A stretch of 64,000 nt of DNA from CAYLHF01 sp964383365 (GCA_964383365.1 CAYLHF010000004.1:1-64000), one strand, 5' to 3'; positions 25,143-34,829 are shown, counted from the stretch's first letter. Made by a program: numbers and translations. Notes: generated by a model not told the origin, from the sequence alone.

Positions 25143-26003
25143 TCAGGACACGTCGATGATGCTGTTATCAATCAGTCTGGCTTTCCCGAAATATACAGCA
25201 ATCGCAATAACGACGGTTTCTCCGGGGCGAAGTATACGGATCGGCTGAAAATCAACGGTTCGAACGATATTTGCGTAATCCAATCGACCCAGAGGAGCGT
25301 TCCCGACCATGTCACGCATCATCTCTATCAACCTGTCAACATCGCGCTCCCCCGCCTCAATTGCTTCCTGCACGAGGATGAGCGTACGGTGAAGCACGGG
25401 AGCCTCCGCCCGCTGACCGACCGTGAGATACTTGTTTCTGGACGATTTTGCCAGGCCATCTTTTTCTCTGACGGTCGGCACGCCTACAATCTCGACGTTC
25501 ATGTTCAGGTCGGATACAAGACGTTGGATCAGAAAAAACTGTTGGGCATCTTTCAATCCAAACACGGCGACATCAGGTCCGCAAATATGAAGGAGTTTTG
25601 TGACGACGAGCGCCACTCCCGAAAAATGTCCTTCCCGGGAGGCTCCACAGAGGTATTCTGCCATCCGGTGAACCGTCACACTCGTTAACGGAGTCCCGTC
25701 GGGATACATATCTGATTGATTCGGGGCAAATAACACATCGACGTTACCGATCGTTTCGAGTTTCTGCCGATCCTCATCCAGTACTCGTGGATACGCCTCG
25801 AAGTCTTCTTCCGGACCGAACTGGGTCGGGTTTACGAAAACGGAAACAATGGTATAGTCCCCCCTTGAGCTGCCTTCCCTGATAAGCTCCAGATGACCTT
25901 CGTGAAGCGCCCCCATCGTCGGTACGAGAACAACCCTCTTACCCTCGGACTGAATCAGGCGGGACTTCGCGGACATTTCCGTGACAGATCGTACTATCTC
26001 CAT
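25143..26003 (-). CDS. panC: Pantoate--beta-alanine ligase (pantothenate synthetase)
   Basis: PanC joins pantoate and beta-alanine with ATP to form pantothenate, the precursor of coenzyme A. The 286-residue protein contains PTMGALHEGHLELI with the HIGH-like motif, FVNPTQFGPEEDFEAYPR, GHFSGVALVVTKLL, FGLKDAQQ (a variant of the usual KDYQQ) and the KMSKS-like SSRNKYLT. The start is placed at the ATG giving MEIVRSVTEM (26003), since the 20 residues in front of it in the open frame are not family-like. coaD of the same pathway is at 62024. It is transcribed with the WG-repeat gene and diverges from fumC. Confidence 0.96.
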   Translation of the reverse strand: MEIVRSVTEMSAKSRLIQSEGKRVVLVPTMGALHEGHLELIREGSSRGDYTIVSVFVNPTQFGPEEDFEAYPRVLDEDRQKLETIGNVDVLFAPNQSDMYPDGTPLTSVTVHRMAEYLCGASREGHFSGVALVVTKLLHICGPDVAVFGLKDAQQFFLIQRLVSDLNMNVEIVGVPTVREKDGLAKSSRNKYLTVGQRAEAPVLHRTLILVQEAIEAGERDVDRLIEMMRDMVGNAPLGRLDYANIVRTVDFQPIRILRPGETVVIAIAVYFGKARLIDNSIIDVS

Positions 26004-26187
26004 GTCCGGATCAAATCTATACGGGTGGATGTTGAGAAACGCGAACAATTTCGCACAGTACACACATATTCCATGCGGGTTTCATCCGGTCTACTTGGAT
26101 CAATCGAGAGGTCCATAGTACTGAAATCTATATTGTACATGACGGATATCCCGCCGATTTGGTTGAACGTTATTTGTGGGAGTTAAT

Positions 26188-27588
26188 ATGAGCAATTACC
26201 GGATAGAAAAAGATTCTCTCGGAGAAGTTCGGGTTCCAGAAAATGCGTGGTTCGGAGCACAGACTCAGCGCGCCCTTGAAAATTTTGGAATCAGTGACCT
26301 GACCTTTTCCCGGGAATTCATCCAGTCTCTCGGAATCATCAAGGGGGCAGCCGCCAGTGCAAACCGGGACCTCGGTCTGCTTGATGATGAAAAGGCCGAG
26401 GTCATCCTTCGTATCTCCGAAGATGTCGCTTCTGGCAAATATGACGACGAATTCGTTCTGGACATTTTCCAGACCGGAAGTGGCACGTCGTCAAACATGA
26501 ATGCCAACGAGGTGATCGCTAATCTCGCCTCTGCCGCCCTCGGAGGAGAGAGGGGCAGCAAGATCATTCATCCGAATGATCACGTAAATATGTCCCAATC
26601 CTCGAATGACGTCATTCCGACAGCGATGCATGTTGCTGCCAGAACGGCCATCGTGAAAGAGCTGATTCCAGCCCTCAGGGACTTTAAGAGAGGATTGGAA
26701 GAGAAAGCTGTCGAATTCGACGGTATCGTAAAGAGCGGACGAACTCATCTCATGGATGCAACTCCTGTGAGGCTCGGACAGGAATTCGGAGGGTATGCAG
26801 CGCAGATCGATCGCGCCCTTTCGAGAGTCGAAGTGGCTTCGGAGGATCTTGCGGATCTTCCACTCGGGGGAACGGCGGTAGGTACCGGAATCAACTGTCC
26901 GGCTGGATTTCCAGAGAAGGCAATCGCCTATATCTCCGAACGAACGGGACTCAGTTTTTCGGAGGCAGACAATCATTTCGAAGCCCAGGCAGCGAAAGAC
27001 GCGTTCGTATATGCATCCGGAGCGCTGAATAGTCTGGCTGTCACCCTCCTGAAGATTGTTAACGATATTCGTCACCTGTCGAGCGGACCGACGAGTGGCC
27101 TGTCGGAGATCAAGTTACCGGCGATCCAGCCCGGTTCGTCGATCATGCCTGGAAAAGTAAATCCGGTTCTGAGCGAGGCGGTCATGATGGTAGCGGCCCG
27201 CGTAATGGGAAACCACACGACCATAACGATCGCCGGGCAGCATGGCAATTTCGAATTAAATGTCATGATGCCGGTGATGACACACGCCATGCTGGAGAGT
27301 ATTTCCATTCTCGCCGGCGGTATCCGAGCATTTCGGGCTCGTTGTCTAACCGGGATCGAGGCAGACGCCGAGCGTTGCCGGGAACTTCTGGAACTGAATC
27401 CATCCATAGCGACGGCCCTGAATCGGGCCATCGGCTATGATAAGGCATCAACTATTGCAAAACGGGCGGCAAAAGAGCGAAAATCTGTCCGAGACATCGT
27501 TAAAGAGATGGGGTTATTATCGGATGCGGAACTCGATCATATCCTGGATGTGAGAGACATGACAGAATCTGGAGTACCAGGTGTCTGA
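26188..27588 (+). CDS. fumC: Class II fumarate hydratase
   Basis: FumC interconverts fumarate and malate in the citric acid cycle. The 466-residue protein begins MSNYRIEKDSLGEVRVP and contains FQTGSGTSSNMNANEV, the SSNDVIPTAMH segment, KSGRTHLMDATP, and the superfamily signature GSSIMPGKVNP (about residues 316-326) with the catalytic Ser loop. ATG 26188 is preferred over GTG 26176 because GGGAG stands seven bases ahead. The following amidotransferase starts eight bases after the stop. Class II enzymes are iron-independent and oxygen-stable, in line with an aerobic organism. Confidence 0.97.
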   Translation: MSNYRIEKDSLGEVRVPENAWFGAQTQRALENFGISDLTFSREFIQSLGIIKGAAASANRDLGLLDDEKAEVILRISEDVASGKYDDEFVLDIFQTGSGTSSNMNANEVIANLASAALGGERGSKIIHPNDHVNMSQSSNDVIPTAMHVAARTAIVKELIPALRDFKRGLEEKAVEFDGIVKSGRTHLMDATPVRLGQEFGGYAAQIDRALSRVEVASEDLADLPLGGTAVGTGINCPAGFPEKAIAYISERTGLSFSEADNHFEAQAAKDAFVYASGALNSLAVTLLKIVNDIRHLSSGPTSGLSEIKLPAIQPGSSIMPGKVNPVLSEAVMMVAARVMGNHTTITIAGQHGNFELNVMMPVMTHAMLESISILAGGIRAFRARCLTGIEADAERCRELLELNPSIATALNRAIGYDKASTIAKRAAKERKSVRDIVKEMGLLSDAELDHILDVRDMTESGVPGV

Positions 27589-27595
27589 GGAGATC

Positions 27596-28300
27596 ATGAC
27601 ACTCCATTCAAAGCCCATCATAGGCATTACGACGTCGCTAAACGACGATGAGCAGCGACTTTCGGTGGACTATGTTCGATCTGTTGAGCAGGCTGGCGGC
27701 CTCCCCGTTATCGTCCCGATGTTTTCTGAGTCACCCAATGCCGAGAGATTTTTCGGTCTTCTGGACGGTATCGTGATCACGGGCGGTCCGGCGATCGAGG
27801 ACAATCTGATCGGCCGTCTCCCCGCCGATATTTCCTCGACGCACCCGGATCGAGTACTGAATGATCGTTTTTTGTTTCAGCACGCCTTAGATCAACAGGT
27901 ACCCGTCCTGGGAATCTGTTACGGAATGCAGTTGATGAATGCGGTTCTGGGTGGCTCCATATATGCTGATGTCGAGGTCGAGTTGAAGTTGGACCACTCG
28001 CACAGCGAAAAGCGTGGCGGAGAGGAACATGAGATACATATTTTGCCCGAATCTCATCTCTACTCGCTCCTCGGTGAGACGATGACACGTGTAAATACCC
28101 GTCATATACAGGCGGTGGCAGAGGTTGCCCCGACACTCGTCGTATCGGCGACCGCTTCTGACGGTGTTATCGAGGGCATCGAATCTGAAAATGGACTCCT
28201 GATCGGCGTACAATTTCACCCAGAGAACCTGGGCGATTCGGCGAGTCCTCTTTTTGAAGATCTCATAGCCAGGGGGAACAGAAAACGAAGTCTGCGATGA
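27596..28300 (+). CDS. Gamma-glutamyl-GABA hydrolase-family class-I glutamine amidotransferase (peptidase C26)
   Basis: The 234-residue protein starts KPIIGITTSLNDDEQRLSVDYV and has the class-I glutamine amidotransferase triad: nucleophile Cys in GICYGMQLMN, His in GVQFHPEN and the following Glu. IVITGGPAIEDN is the family oxyanion-side motif. PuuD/YvdE relatives hydrolyse gamma-glutamyl bonds, for example gamma-glutamyl-GABA in putrescine use; no putrescine genes are adjacent, so the substrate is open. ATG 27596 has GAGGAG directly upstream, which decides it over GTG 27581. It lies just after fumC and is probably co-transcribed. Confidence 0.9.
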   Translation: MTLHSKPIIGITTSLNDDEQRLSVDYVRSVEQAGGLPVIVPMFSESPNAERFFGLLDGIVITGGPAIEDNLIGRLPADISSTHPDRVLNDRFLFQHALDQQVPVLGICYGMQLMNAVLGGSIYADVEVELKLDHSHSEKRGGEEHEIHILPESHLYSLLGETMTRVNTRHIQAVAEVAPTLVVSATASDGVIEGIESENGLLIGVQFHPENLGDSASPLFEDLIARGNRKRSLR

Positions 28301-28374
28301 AATGCGACATTCAATAGCCTTGCGCGTACGTACACCCGATTTTATTCGGAGTGTTCAGAACTTCCAATACGACC

Positions 28375-28809
28375 ATGCATCCCGTTCTGAGGGAAATACG
28401 ATTAATTGAAACCGGATCGGGGCCAATCCGATCTTTCGCACGAATACTCTCCCTGGTACTGATAGCGATCGCCCTTTTTCGGTCATGGACTATCGACTGG
28501 GCATTCAGTTACGAGATAGGTCTGCTCGTAGCCGCAGGGATCTCTGTCTCCGCCATCTCCTATCTGATACCCGGTCTGCTACGCCCGGTCTTTCTGGTGT
28601 GGATGTCAATCGCCGTAGTTCTGGGATACGTTATGACCCGGATCCTGTTGACGCTGGTCTTCATTCTCGCGGTAACACCGATTGGATTGATCATGAGGGC
28701 GTTTCGAAAAGATCTCCTGAACCGTATGCCAGATGACTCGCTCGATACCTACTGGCTGAAACGAAACGACACCGATTCGATGGGTGACAGGATGACCAGA
28801 TATTATTGA
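28375..28809 (+). CDS. SxtJ-like small membrane protein
   Basis: The 144-residue protein has three to four hydrophobic helices. Its last third, LTLVFILAVTPIGLIMRAFRKDLL followed by a DTYWLKR stretch, closely follows the SxtJ-family pattern (TPIGLxMRxxxxD, then YW). SxtJ proteins usually sit between a small DUF5989-type protein and a carbamoyltransferase in glycan or toxin clusters, but here it stands alone. Function is unknown. Either ATG 28375 or GTG 28351 may be the start; neither has a good Shine-Dalgarno. Downstream, ppk converges with only 13 bases between stops. Confidence 0.72.
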   Translation: MHPVLREIRLIETGSGPIRSFARILSLVLIAIALFRSWTIDWAFSYEIGLLVAAGISVSAISYLIPGLLRPVFLVWMSIAVVLGYVMTRILLTLVFILAVTPIGLIMRAFRKDLLNRMPDDSLDTYWLKRNDTDSMGDRMTRYY

Positions 28810-28822
28810 ACTCCGGGTGCTA

Positions 28823-31021
28823 TCAGCGGATGTCCCACGGAGAGGCATCCCTTTTTTTTCGTGCGTGCGCCCTATCCATGAGCGTCTGCTGAAACCCATC
28901 GGGTTGCACGCCATTCGAAGACGTACGGAGCAAATATCGCCCATCGGGGCACAGATCCCACGCAGTCCGGATATCAGCCAGCGCAAAATGCAGCGTTCGA
29001 ACGAGGCGGGATTTCAGCATCGGTTCGTCAACCTCCACGATGGCCTCAACACGATCCTCCAGGTTGCGTCGCTGCCAGTCCGCACTGCCAATAAACAATC
29101 TTGGATTCCCACAATTTCCGAAGTAATAGGCCCTGCTGTGCTCGAGAAACCGACCGACAATGCTTATCACTCGAATGTTCTCACTGAATCGACGCAGACC
29201 GGGTCGAAGCCGGCAATGTCCGCGAACAATAAGGTCGATCTGGACTCCTGCTTCTGAAGCCTTGTACAATTCCCGGATCATTTCAATGTCATCAAGGGCA
29301 TTCATTTTCGCGATGATACGGCCCTTTTTTCCCTGTTTCTGATGGTCAATTTCTGATCTGAGGAGTCGAATAAACGTCTTGCGCATATCTCTCGGCGCAA
29401 CGATAAGTCTACGATAGTGTTGTTCAGGGGCGTACCCTGTCAGATAATGAAACAGATTAACCACATCGGAACCAATATCCGGTGCGCAGGACAACAACCC
29501 GAAATCTGAATAGAATCGGGCGGTAGATGGGTTGTAATTGCCTGTTCCAATGTGACAGTAGGATCGAAGTCCGTCTGACTCTTCGCGTATGACGAGCGTT
29601 GTTTTCGTGTGCGTTTTAAGTCCAACCAGTCCATATGTGACGTGTACACCATACTTCTCTAGAATCTGTCCCCATTCGATATTATTCAATTCATCGAACC
29701 GGGCTTTCACTTCGACCAGGACGGCGACCTGTTTCCCTCGTTCGGCCGCTCGAAGTAACGCATTGACAATCGGAGAGCCGGTAGACGTCCTGTACAGGGT
29801 CTGTTTGATTGCAATCACCTGGGGATCCTCGGCCGCCTCTTCGATAAATCGCTGGACACTCGACGTAAACGATTCGTAGGGATGGTGAACCAGGACATCT
29901 CCACCCCTGATGATCTCGAAAATATTCCTGCGGTCTTTCGCCTCTCCTTCGTGTCGAAGTCGGGCCGGAACGATGGGCTCCCACTTCTCAAAGCGATGTC
30001 TGGGGGCGTCCAGGTTCGCGAAGTACGAAATTCGTGACAGATCCATGTCACCAGCTATCTCGTAAACGTCTTCCTTGTTAAGAGAGAGTTCCCTCATGAG
30101 AAGATCACGTACCTCTCGGGGCATATTTCTGCCGACTTCAATCCGGACGATAGGAGCAAATCTACGTTCCCGCAATTCATCGGCTATCATCTCGATGAGA
30201 TCTTCCGCTTCCTCTTCATCCCTGCGGATATCGGCATTTCTGGTCAACCGGAATGCATGAACGCTCACGACATCCATACCACGAAACAACTCGCGAATAT
30301 TATTGGATATGACGTGTTCTACCGCGACGTGCCCTTTTCCGTTCGGAAGTTTGATCCATCGGCCTCTCTCTGTCGGCACTTTCAGGCGGGCAAAATGCTC
30401 CGTCTTCCGTTTGGGATGAAGCAGCGTGATGGCGAGCGACAGGCTCAGGTTCGAAATGAAAGGAAAAGGATGGCCCGGATCGACCGCGAGCGGAGTCAAG
30501 ACCGGAAAGATGTGTGCCAGAAAGTAATCGTGCAACCACTCCTTGTCGGCAGTACCCAGGTCGTCGTAGCAAAGTACTTGAACACCCAGCTTTTGAGCGA
30601 GCAACGGTTTCAATCTCGCTTCCCATATTGCCGTGACCCTGTCCTGCATTTCAGAGACGGCCTCTCTACCCAGATCCAACTGCTCGCGTGCCGAAAGACC
30701 GTCAGGCGAAAGGGTCGTGACGCCGGCTGCGACCTGCCTCTTGAGCCCTCCGATCCTCTTGCGAAAAAACTCGTCCATATTGGACGCAGCGATTGACAGA
30801 AACCGAACGCGTTCAAGCAGTGGCCAACGCTCGTCTTCTGCCTGATATACGACCCGCCAATTGAAGTCCAACCAACTCAACTCCCGATTAAAATATAGAC
30901 GCGGGTCTGTCCAGGAAGCCCGTTTGGGCACCGGACGCGACGTTGTTGCTCGCGGTACGACCTCCGACCTGGTACATTGGATGTCAGCCGAAGATATCTC
31001 GATATGTGGCGTGTTTTCCAT
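28823..31021 (-). CDS. ppk: Polyphosphate kinase 1
   Basis: PPK1 makes inorganic polyphosphate from ATP reversibly. The 732-residue protein has the N-terminal PPK_N segment (YFNRELSWLDFNWRV, then ASNMDEFFRKRIGGLKRQ), the middle domain, and the two catalytic domains with FIEEAAEDPQVIAIKQTLYR, VEVKARFDELNNI, the phospho-accepting His in LKTHTK (residue 471) and CHIGTGNYN (His490), and IVRGHCRLRPG. Both histidines match those essential in E. coli PPK1. Length is normal for the family (about 690-740). dnaG ends 9 bases upstream, so dnaG and ppk likely form an operon. An eight-T run in its terminal codons on the plus strand belongs to the coding sequence. Confidence 0.97.
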   Translation of the reverse strand: MENTPHIEISSADIQCTRSEVVPRATTSRPVPKRASWTDPRLYFNRELSWLDFNWRVVYQAEDERWPLLERVRFLSIAASNMDEFFRKRIGGLKRQVAAGVTTLSPDGLSAREQLDLGREAVSEMQDRVTAIWEARLKPLLAQKLGVQVLCYDDLGTADKEWLHDYFLAHIFPVLTPLAVDPGHPFPFISNLSLSLAITLLHPKRKTEHFARLKVPTERGRWIKLPNGKGHVAVEHVISNNIRELFRGMDVVSVHAFRLTRNADIRRDEEEAEDLIEMIADELRERRFAPIVRIEVGRNMPREVRDLLMRELSLNKEDVYEIAGDMDLSRISYFANLDAPRHRFEKWEPIVPARLRHEGEAKDRRNIFEIIRGGDVLVHHPYESFTSSVQRFIEEAAEDPQVIAIKQTLYRTSTGSPIVNALLRAAERGKQVAVLVEVKARFDELNNIEWGQILEKYGVHVTYGLVGLKTHTKTTLVIREESDGLRSYCHIGTGNYNPSTARFYSDFGLLSCAPDIGSDVVNLFHYLTGYAPEQHYRRLIVAPRDMRKTFIRLLRSEIDHQKQGKKGRIIAKMNALDDIEMIRELYKASEAGVQIDLIVRGHCRLRPGLRRFSENIRVISIVGRFLEHSRAYYFGNCGNPRLFIGSADWQRRNLEDRVEAIVEVDEPMLKSRLVRTLHFALADIRTAWDLCPDGRYLLRTSSNGVQPDGFQQTLMDRAHARKKRDASPWDIR

Positions 31022-31030
31022 CTCTCGTTC

Positions 31031-32926
31031 CTAGGCACCTTCAACGTCGGTAATGAATTTTCGCTCCACGATGCTCTTTCGTAGCTCATGAAGATGGATC
31101 ATTTCTTTCTGAAGTGTCTCCAGATCTTCTCCTCCGTGCTCTGCTGAGTATATTTTGTCTTTCTGAGCCCCGATTGCATCATCAATTCGATCCAGCTTCA
31201 AAAGGGTCATGGCACTGATTGCTGACTGTCGTTCGTCCTCGTCAAAGCGCGGTACAGAAATATTTCTGAGCAGCTCCCAGTTTTCCGACGGTTCAATATC
31301 ATGTGTCAGTAGTTCAGCTGCCAGGCGCTTCAGTCCCTCCCCTTCCTCGCCAGACAGGAACACACCGGCCTGAACCTCACCCGCCTCATACATCTCGACC
31401 AATCGGCCGGCCATGTCGCGGGACAGTCCGGCGGTAAAATCAGATAACGCCATGTGTCCCAATATAAAACCGATCATAGGAAGGCCTTTTTTCAACATCT
31501 GTCGAAGTAAAATTTTCTCTTCGGGCAGTATGACCTTCTCTCCCGTAGAAGATGTAGACTGAATCGCCGGCGTCGACTGAAGCCGTACATCTGATTTTCG
31601 AGGACGAGATCGACGCGAGCGTCCGACCGGTCCCGAATATTGTTTCATTATCGATCGAAGCTGCATATCGGGAATATCCATGGCCGAACTCGCCAGCTTC
31701 AAATAGGACTCCTGGATAAGCGGGTCCGGAATCTTCGCAAGCGATTTTAAAATGGCTCGCTGCACTTCCGCCTGTCCTTCCGGGGTATCCATCTTCCCGC
31801 GCTCCCTGGAATGCGTTAGAATGAAGTGGATAAAATCCTGCCTGTTTTCGTCGAGAAACTTCTGGAAGTCCCCCGGACCCGACGCCCGGGCAAAAGAGTC
31901 CGGATCTTCACCGGCCGGAAGAGCAACGGCATACGGAGAAAGCCCCGAGCTCAGAATAAGATCGATAGCCTTGAAGGCTGCCCTGATTCCAGCGGTATCC
32001 GCATCATAGAGTAGTACTACGTATCGGGCATATCGCGAGAGCAATCTAATCTGATCCGATGTCAGCGCGGTCCCACACGTGGCCACGGCGTGTCGAATGC
32101 CACATTGATGGAGGGATATCACATCGGTATAGCCTTCGACCAGGACGACTTCCTCCTTCTTCCGAATTTCCTGCCGAGCGTGATACAGGCCAAATAGCAC
32201 CCGACTCTTACTATAGACGAGCGTTTCAGGAGAATTGATGTATTTGGGTTCGTCCTCCGGATCCAGTACCCGCCCACCGAAACCGAGGACTTTCCCAACG
32301 TGACTCACGATCGGGAATATTACTCTATTGCGGTATCGATCATAGTACCCCTCCCCTTCTTTCCTCCGGATGATCAATCCGGCCTTTTCCAGAATGTCCG
32401 GATCGATTTTTTCGCTCGTTGCGCGCACGAGCAGATTATCCCATCCAGGCTCGGCGTATCCTACTCCGAAGGTCTTCACTGTGTCGGCTGTGAGCCCCCT
32501 GTCGGAGAGATAGTCCCGGGCGACTTTGCCGGTGGATTCGTCGATCAATCGCTGAAAAAAATGTCGCGCTGCGAATCGTAGAGCGAAGTACACCGACTCG
32601 GACTCTGAAGATTCTTCTGACAGTTCATTTTCCTCCGGAATGAGAATGCCTACTCGATCAGCGAGCAGACGAACGGTCTCCGGAAAACTGAGATGCTCCA
32701 CTTCACTGACAAAACTGAAAACATCGCCACCAACACCACACCCGAAACACTTATAGATATTCAGCGCCGGATTAACATTGAATGAAGGTGTTTTTTCGGT
32801 ATGAAATGGACAGAGTCCGACGAAGTTGGATCCACGTTTTTTCAACCGTACGTAGTCGCTCACGATATCAACGATATCTGTGAGAGCTCTTACTTCTTCA
32901 ATTTTATCGGAAGTGATGATCGACAC
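31031..32926 (-). CDS. dnaG: DNA primase
   Basis: DnaG synthesises RNA primers at the replication fork. The 631-residue protein has the zinc-binding domain (CPFH.EKTPSF and CFGCG.GGD, residues about 39-70), the RNA-polymerase core with YRNRVIFPI and VLGFGGRVL, the TOPRIM motif VLVEGYTDVIS plus YDADTAGIRA, and a variable C-terminal region (about 440-631) expected to bind DnaB helicase. The start MSIITSDKIEEVR is standard for the family. It runs into ppk and diverges from a small hypothetical gene with a 56-base spacer. Confidence 0.97.
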   Translation of the reverse strand: MSIITSDKIEEVRALTDIVDIVSDYVRLKKRGSNFVGLCPFHTEKTPSFNVNPALNIYKCFGCGVGGDVFSFVSEVEHLSFPETVRLLADRVGILIPEENELSEESSESESVYFALRFAARHFFQRLIDESTGKVARDYLSDRGLTADTVKTFGVGYAEPGWDNLLVRATSEKIDPDILEKAGLIIRRKEGEGYYDRYRNRVIFPIVSHVGKVLGFGGRVLDPEDEPKYINSPETLVYSKSRVLFGLYHARQEIRKKEEVVLVEGYTDVISLHQCGIRHAVATCGTALTSDQIRLLSRYARYVVLLYDADTAGIRAAFKAIDLILSSGLSPYAVALPAGEDPDSFARASGPGDFQKFLDENRQDFIHFILTHSRERGKMDTPEGQAEVQRAILKSLAKIPDPLIQESYLKLASSAMDIPDMQLRSIMKQYSGPVGRSRRSRPRKSDVRLQSTPAIQSTSSTGEKVILPEEKILLRQMLKKGLPMIGFILGHMALSDFTAGLSRDMAGRLVEMYEAGEVQAGVFLSGEEGEGLKRLAAELLTHDIEPSENWELLRNISVPRFDEDERQSAISAMTLLKLDRIDDAIGAQKDKIYSAEHGGEDLETLQKEMIHLHELRKSIVERKFITDVEGA

Positions 32927-32982
32927 TTTTTTTCCCTGAATTTCGAGGGCACGCAGATTAGTCGCTCATCGGCACTAATGCA

Positions 32983-33261
32983 ATGAAACCGGAAGAAGTT
33001 CGGCACGTAGCGAAAGACCGATACAATCAGAGATTGCACATGAAAATTAGCGGACGAGTGACATTTCAGGACTTTGAGGGGGGATTCTGGGGAATCATTT
33101 CCGGAGGTGGAGACAAATTTGTGCCCGTTGAGGGAATTCCGGAAATCTATCGTATCGAAGGACTTAGCGTAGATGCGGACGTCGAGCCGGTTTCCGTCAT
33201 CTCTACATCGATGTGGGGAAAACATGTCAAACTGATCGCCATCGGGAATAGCAGGCGATAG
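32983..33261 (+). CDS. Small conserved-looking hypothetical protein
   Basis: The 92-residue product is soluble, with no signal or helix-rich membrane part. A central stretch, KISGRVTFQDFEGGFWGII then KFVPVEGIPEIYRIEGL, has an alternating beta pattern suggestive of a small beta-barrel (OB- or SH3-like) fold. I do not recognise the family and propose no function. The frame has good coding character (charged/hydrophobic alternation), begins at an ATG 56 bases from the divergent dnaG, and ends 51 bases before the subtilase. Confidence 0.65.
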   Translation: MKPEEVRHVAKDRYNQRLHMKISGRVTFQDFEGGFWGIISGGGDKFVPVEGIPEIYRIEGLSVDADVEPVSVISTSMWGKHVKLIAIGNSRR

Positions 33262-33312
33262 CGGCGGAGCTCTTCAAGAAGGTCAATCACCAACTGACGA
33301 CTTTACGGAATT

Positions 33313-34788
33313 ATGTTCATAACAGGAATCGCTACCGTTGCCGCCCTTCTACTGATTGCTCGCGCCGCAACAAGACCCGGGAAAAATCCCGCGATGATGC
33401 TGCTCGGATTATCCGTTCTGGCGCTCTCGCTGTTGGGGCATGTGTGGGTCTCGGCGGGGTGGCTCTCCGGTATTACCTCCGTTTCGGCAGAACTGGGTGT
33501 CGGCTTGATGCTGGGTGCCGGACTGATGACCCGCCATAAGATAAACGCGCGGCCCTGGTTTTTTCTGGGGGTTATTTCCCTCACGATTGGCGTCGTGCTA
33601 TTCTCAATAGCCAGGTTCACTGAACCGGAGCGTACGCGAGAAACAACAAGTTATCTGCTGGAACTGGGTCCGGACGACTCCATCGAAGAGGTTACGAGTA
33701 TTCTCGACACATACGGTGCTACGTCGGAACGTGCCTTTCCCGCTGTGACTCTGCTTCTTGACGAAGATCTGGCCCAGGAATTTTTGGTTGATGTACCGAC
33801 CCGGAATGCGGAGCGTCTCGTGGCTGCATTGGCAGCTGATACGGAAAACGTGGACATGATCGAGGCGAATAGAATCATCGGACTGGAAGAACCTACGGAC
33901 GTTCGTTCGGTCGAGATGTCTGACGGCGATGTCATGGAAAATGACCCGCTGGTCGCTCGCCAGTGGGGACTCGAGGCGATTCACGGTCATGAGGCCCACG
34001 CACTTCTGAAAAACCTGAAGCCGGTCCGCAAGGCCAAAGTGTCTATCGTAGACACCGGGGTCGATGGTAGACACGAAGATATACGGAGCACGTTTGTATC
34101 GAGTCCCGGAAGTTCTGATGCCCACGGACACGGAAGTCATTGTGCCGGAATTGCCGGAGCAGCAACCAATAATGGCGTTGGAATAGCCTCTCTGAACTGG
34201 GAAGGCCGATTTATTGAGGTGAAGGGATATAAAGCCCTGAATGATCAGGGATTTGGGACTGTGGAGATGATCGCCCAGGCCATCATAGATGCATCGAGAG
34301 ACGGAACGGACGTGGTCTCCATGTCATTGGGTGACCGGTCGCCTACACCACCAAAGACGATAGCCAACGCCATTCGGTTTGCTCTAAAATCCGGAGCTGT
34401 AGTCGTCGTATCTGCAGGGAATTCGAATGAAGATGCGAAAGATCATATGCCCTCCAATATCGACGGAGTAATCGTCGTTTCAGCCGTCGATGAACAACTC
34501 CAGAAAGCATCCTTTTCCAATACCAATACGTCTCTCAAGAGCCCTATCGCTGCTCCCGGCGTTAACATTTTGTCTCTCAAGTCCGGCGGAGGCTACGTCG
34601 AGATGAGTGGTACATCCATGTCAACGCCCATGGTCTCCGGGCTCGTCGGTATTTTACGGTCGATCAATCCGGATCTCTCAGCAGATTCGATCTACTCGAT
34701 TCTAAATAGAACGGGCATCGACGTTGATCAATCGAAGAGTATCGGACGTTTGATTAATGCGGCTGAGGCCATCAAGGCAGCGCAGTAG
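33313..34788 (+). CDS. Membrane-anchored subtilisin-like serine protease (S8)
   Basis: The 491-residue protein opens with three predicted membrane helices (about residues 3-18, 26-48 and 74-95), unusual for a subtilase, instead of a signal peptide. Residues about 110-200 look like an inhibitor-type propeptide (LLELGPDDSIEEVTSILDTYG). The peptidase domain follows with the full triad: Asp247 in VSIVDTGVDG, His273 in HGHGSHCAGIAG and Ser435 in MSGTSMSTPM, with Asn in VSAGNSN for the oxyanion hole. Even numbers of helices would place it in the cytosol and odd in the periplasm; three helices with an N-in start predict a periplasmic catalytic part. Substrate unknown; a role in envelope protein maturation or turnover is plausible. 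Confidence 0.9.
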   Translation: MFITGIATVAALLLIARAATRPGKNPAMMLLGLSVLALSLLGHVWVSAGWLSGITSVSAELGVGLMLGAGLMTRHKINARPWFFLGVISLTIGVVLFSIARFTEPERTRETTSYLLELGPDDSIEEVTSILDTYGATSERAFPAVTLLLDEDLAQEFLVDVPTRNAERLVAALAADTENVDMIEANRIIGLEEPTDVRSVEMSDGDVMENDPLVARQWGLEAIHGHEAHALLKNLKPVRKAKVSIVDTGVDGRHEDIRSTFVSSPGSSDAHGHGSHCAGIAGAATNNGVGIASLNWEGRFIEVKGYKALNDQGFGTVEMIAQAIIDASRDGTDVVSMSLGDRSPTPPKTIANAIRFALKSGAVVVVSAGNSNEDAKDHMPSNIDGVIVVSAVDEQLQKASFSNTNTSLKSPIAAPGVNILSLKSGGGYVEMSGTSMSTPMVSGLVGILRSINPDLSADSIYSILNRTGIDVDQSKSIGRLINAAEAIKAAQ

Positions 34789-34829
34789 TACGTATTTTGG
34801 CGATTTCCGAGAATTCAGTCGCCTGATAC

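Noticed and set aside
28828..28860. Hairpin plus eight T on the plus strand, terminator-like
   Set aside because: The stem is short with a G-U pair and the sequence is the coding end of ppk; it might help end the SxtJ-like transcript but is not convincing.
30257..30796. 179-codon plus-strand frame
   Set aside because: Antisense shadow of ppk, which is well supported by catalytic motifs on the minus strand.
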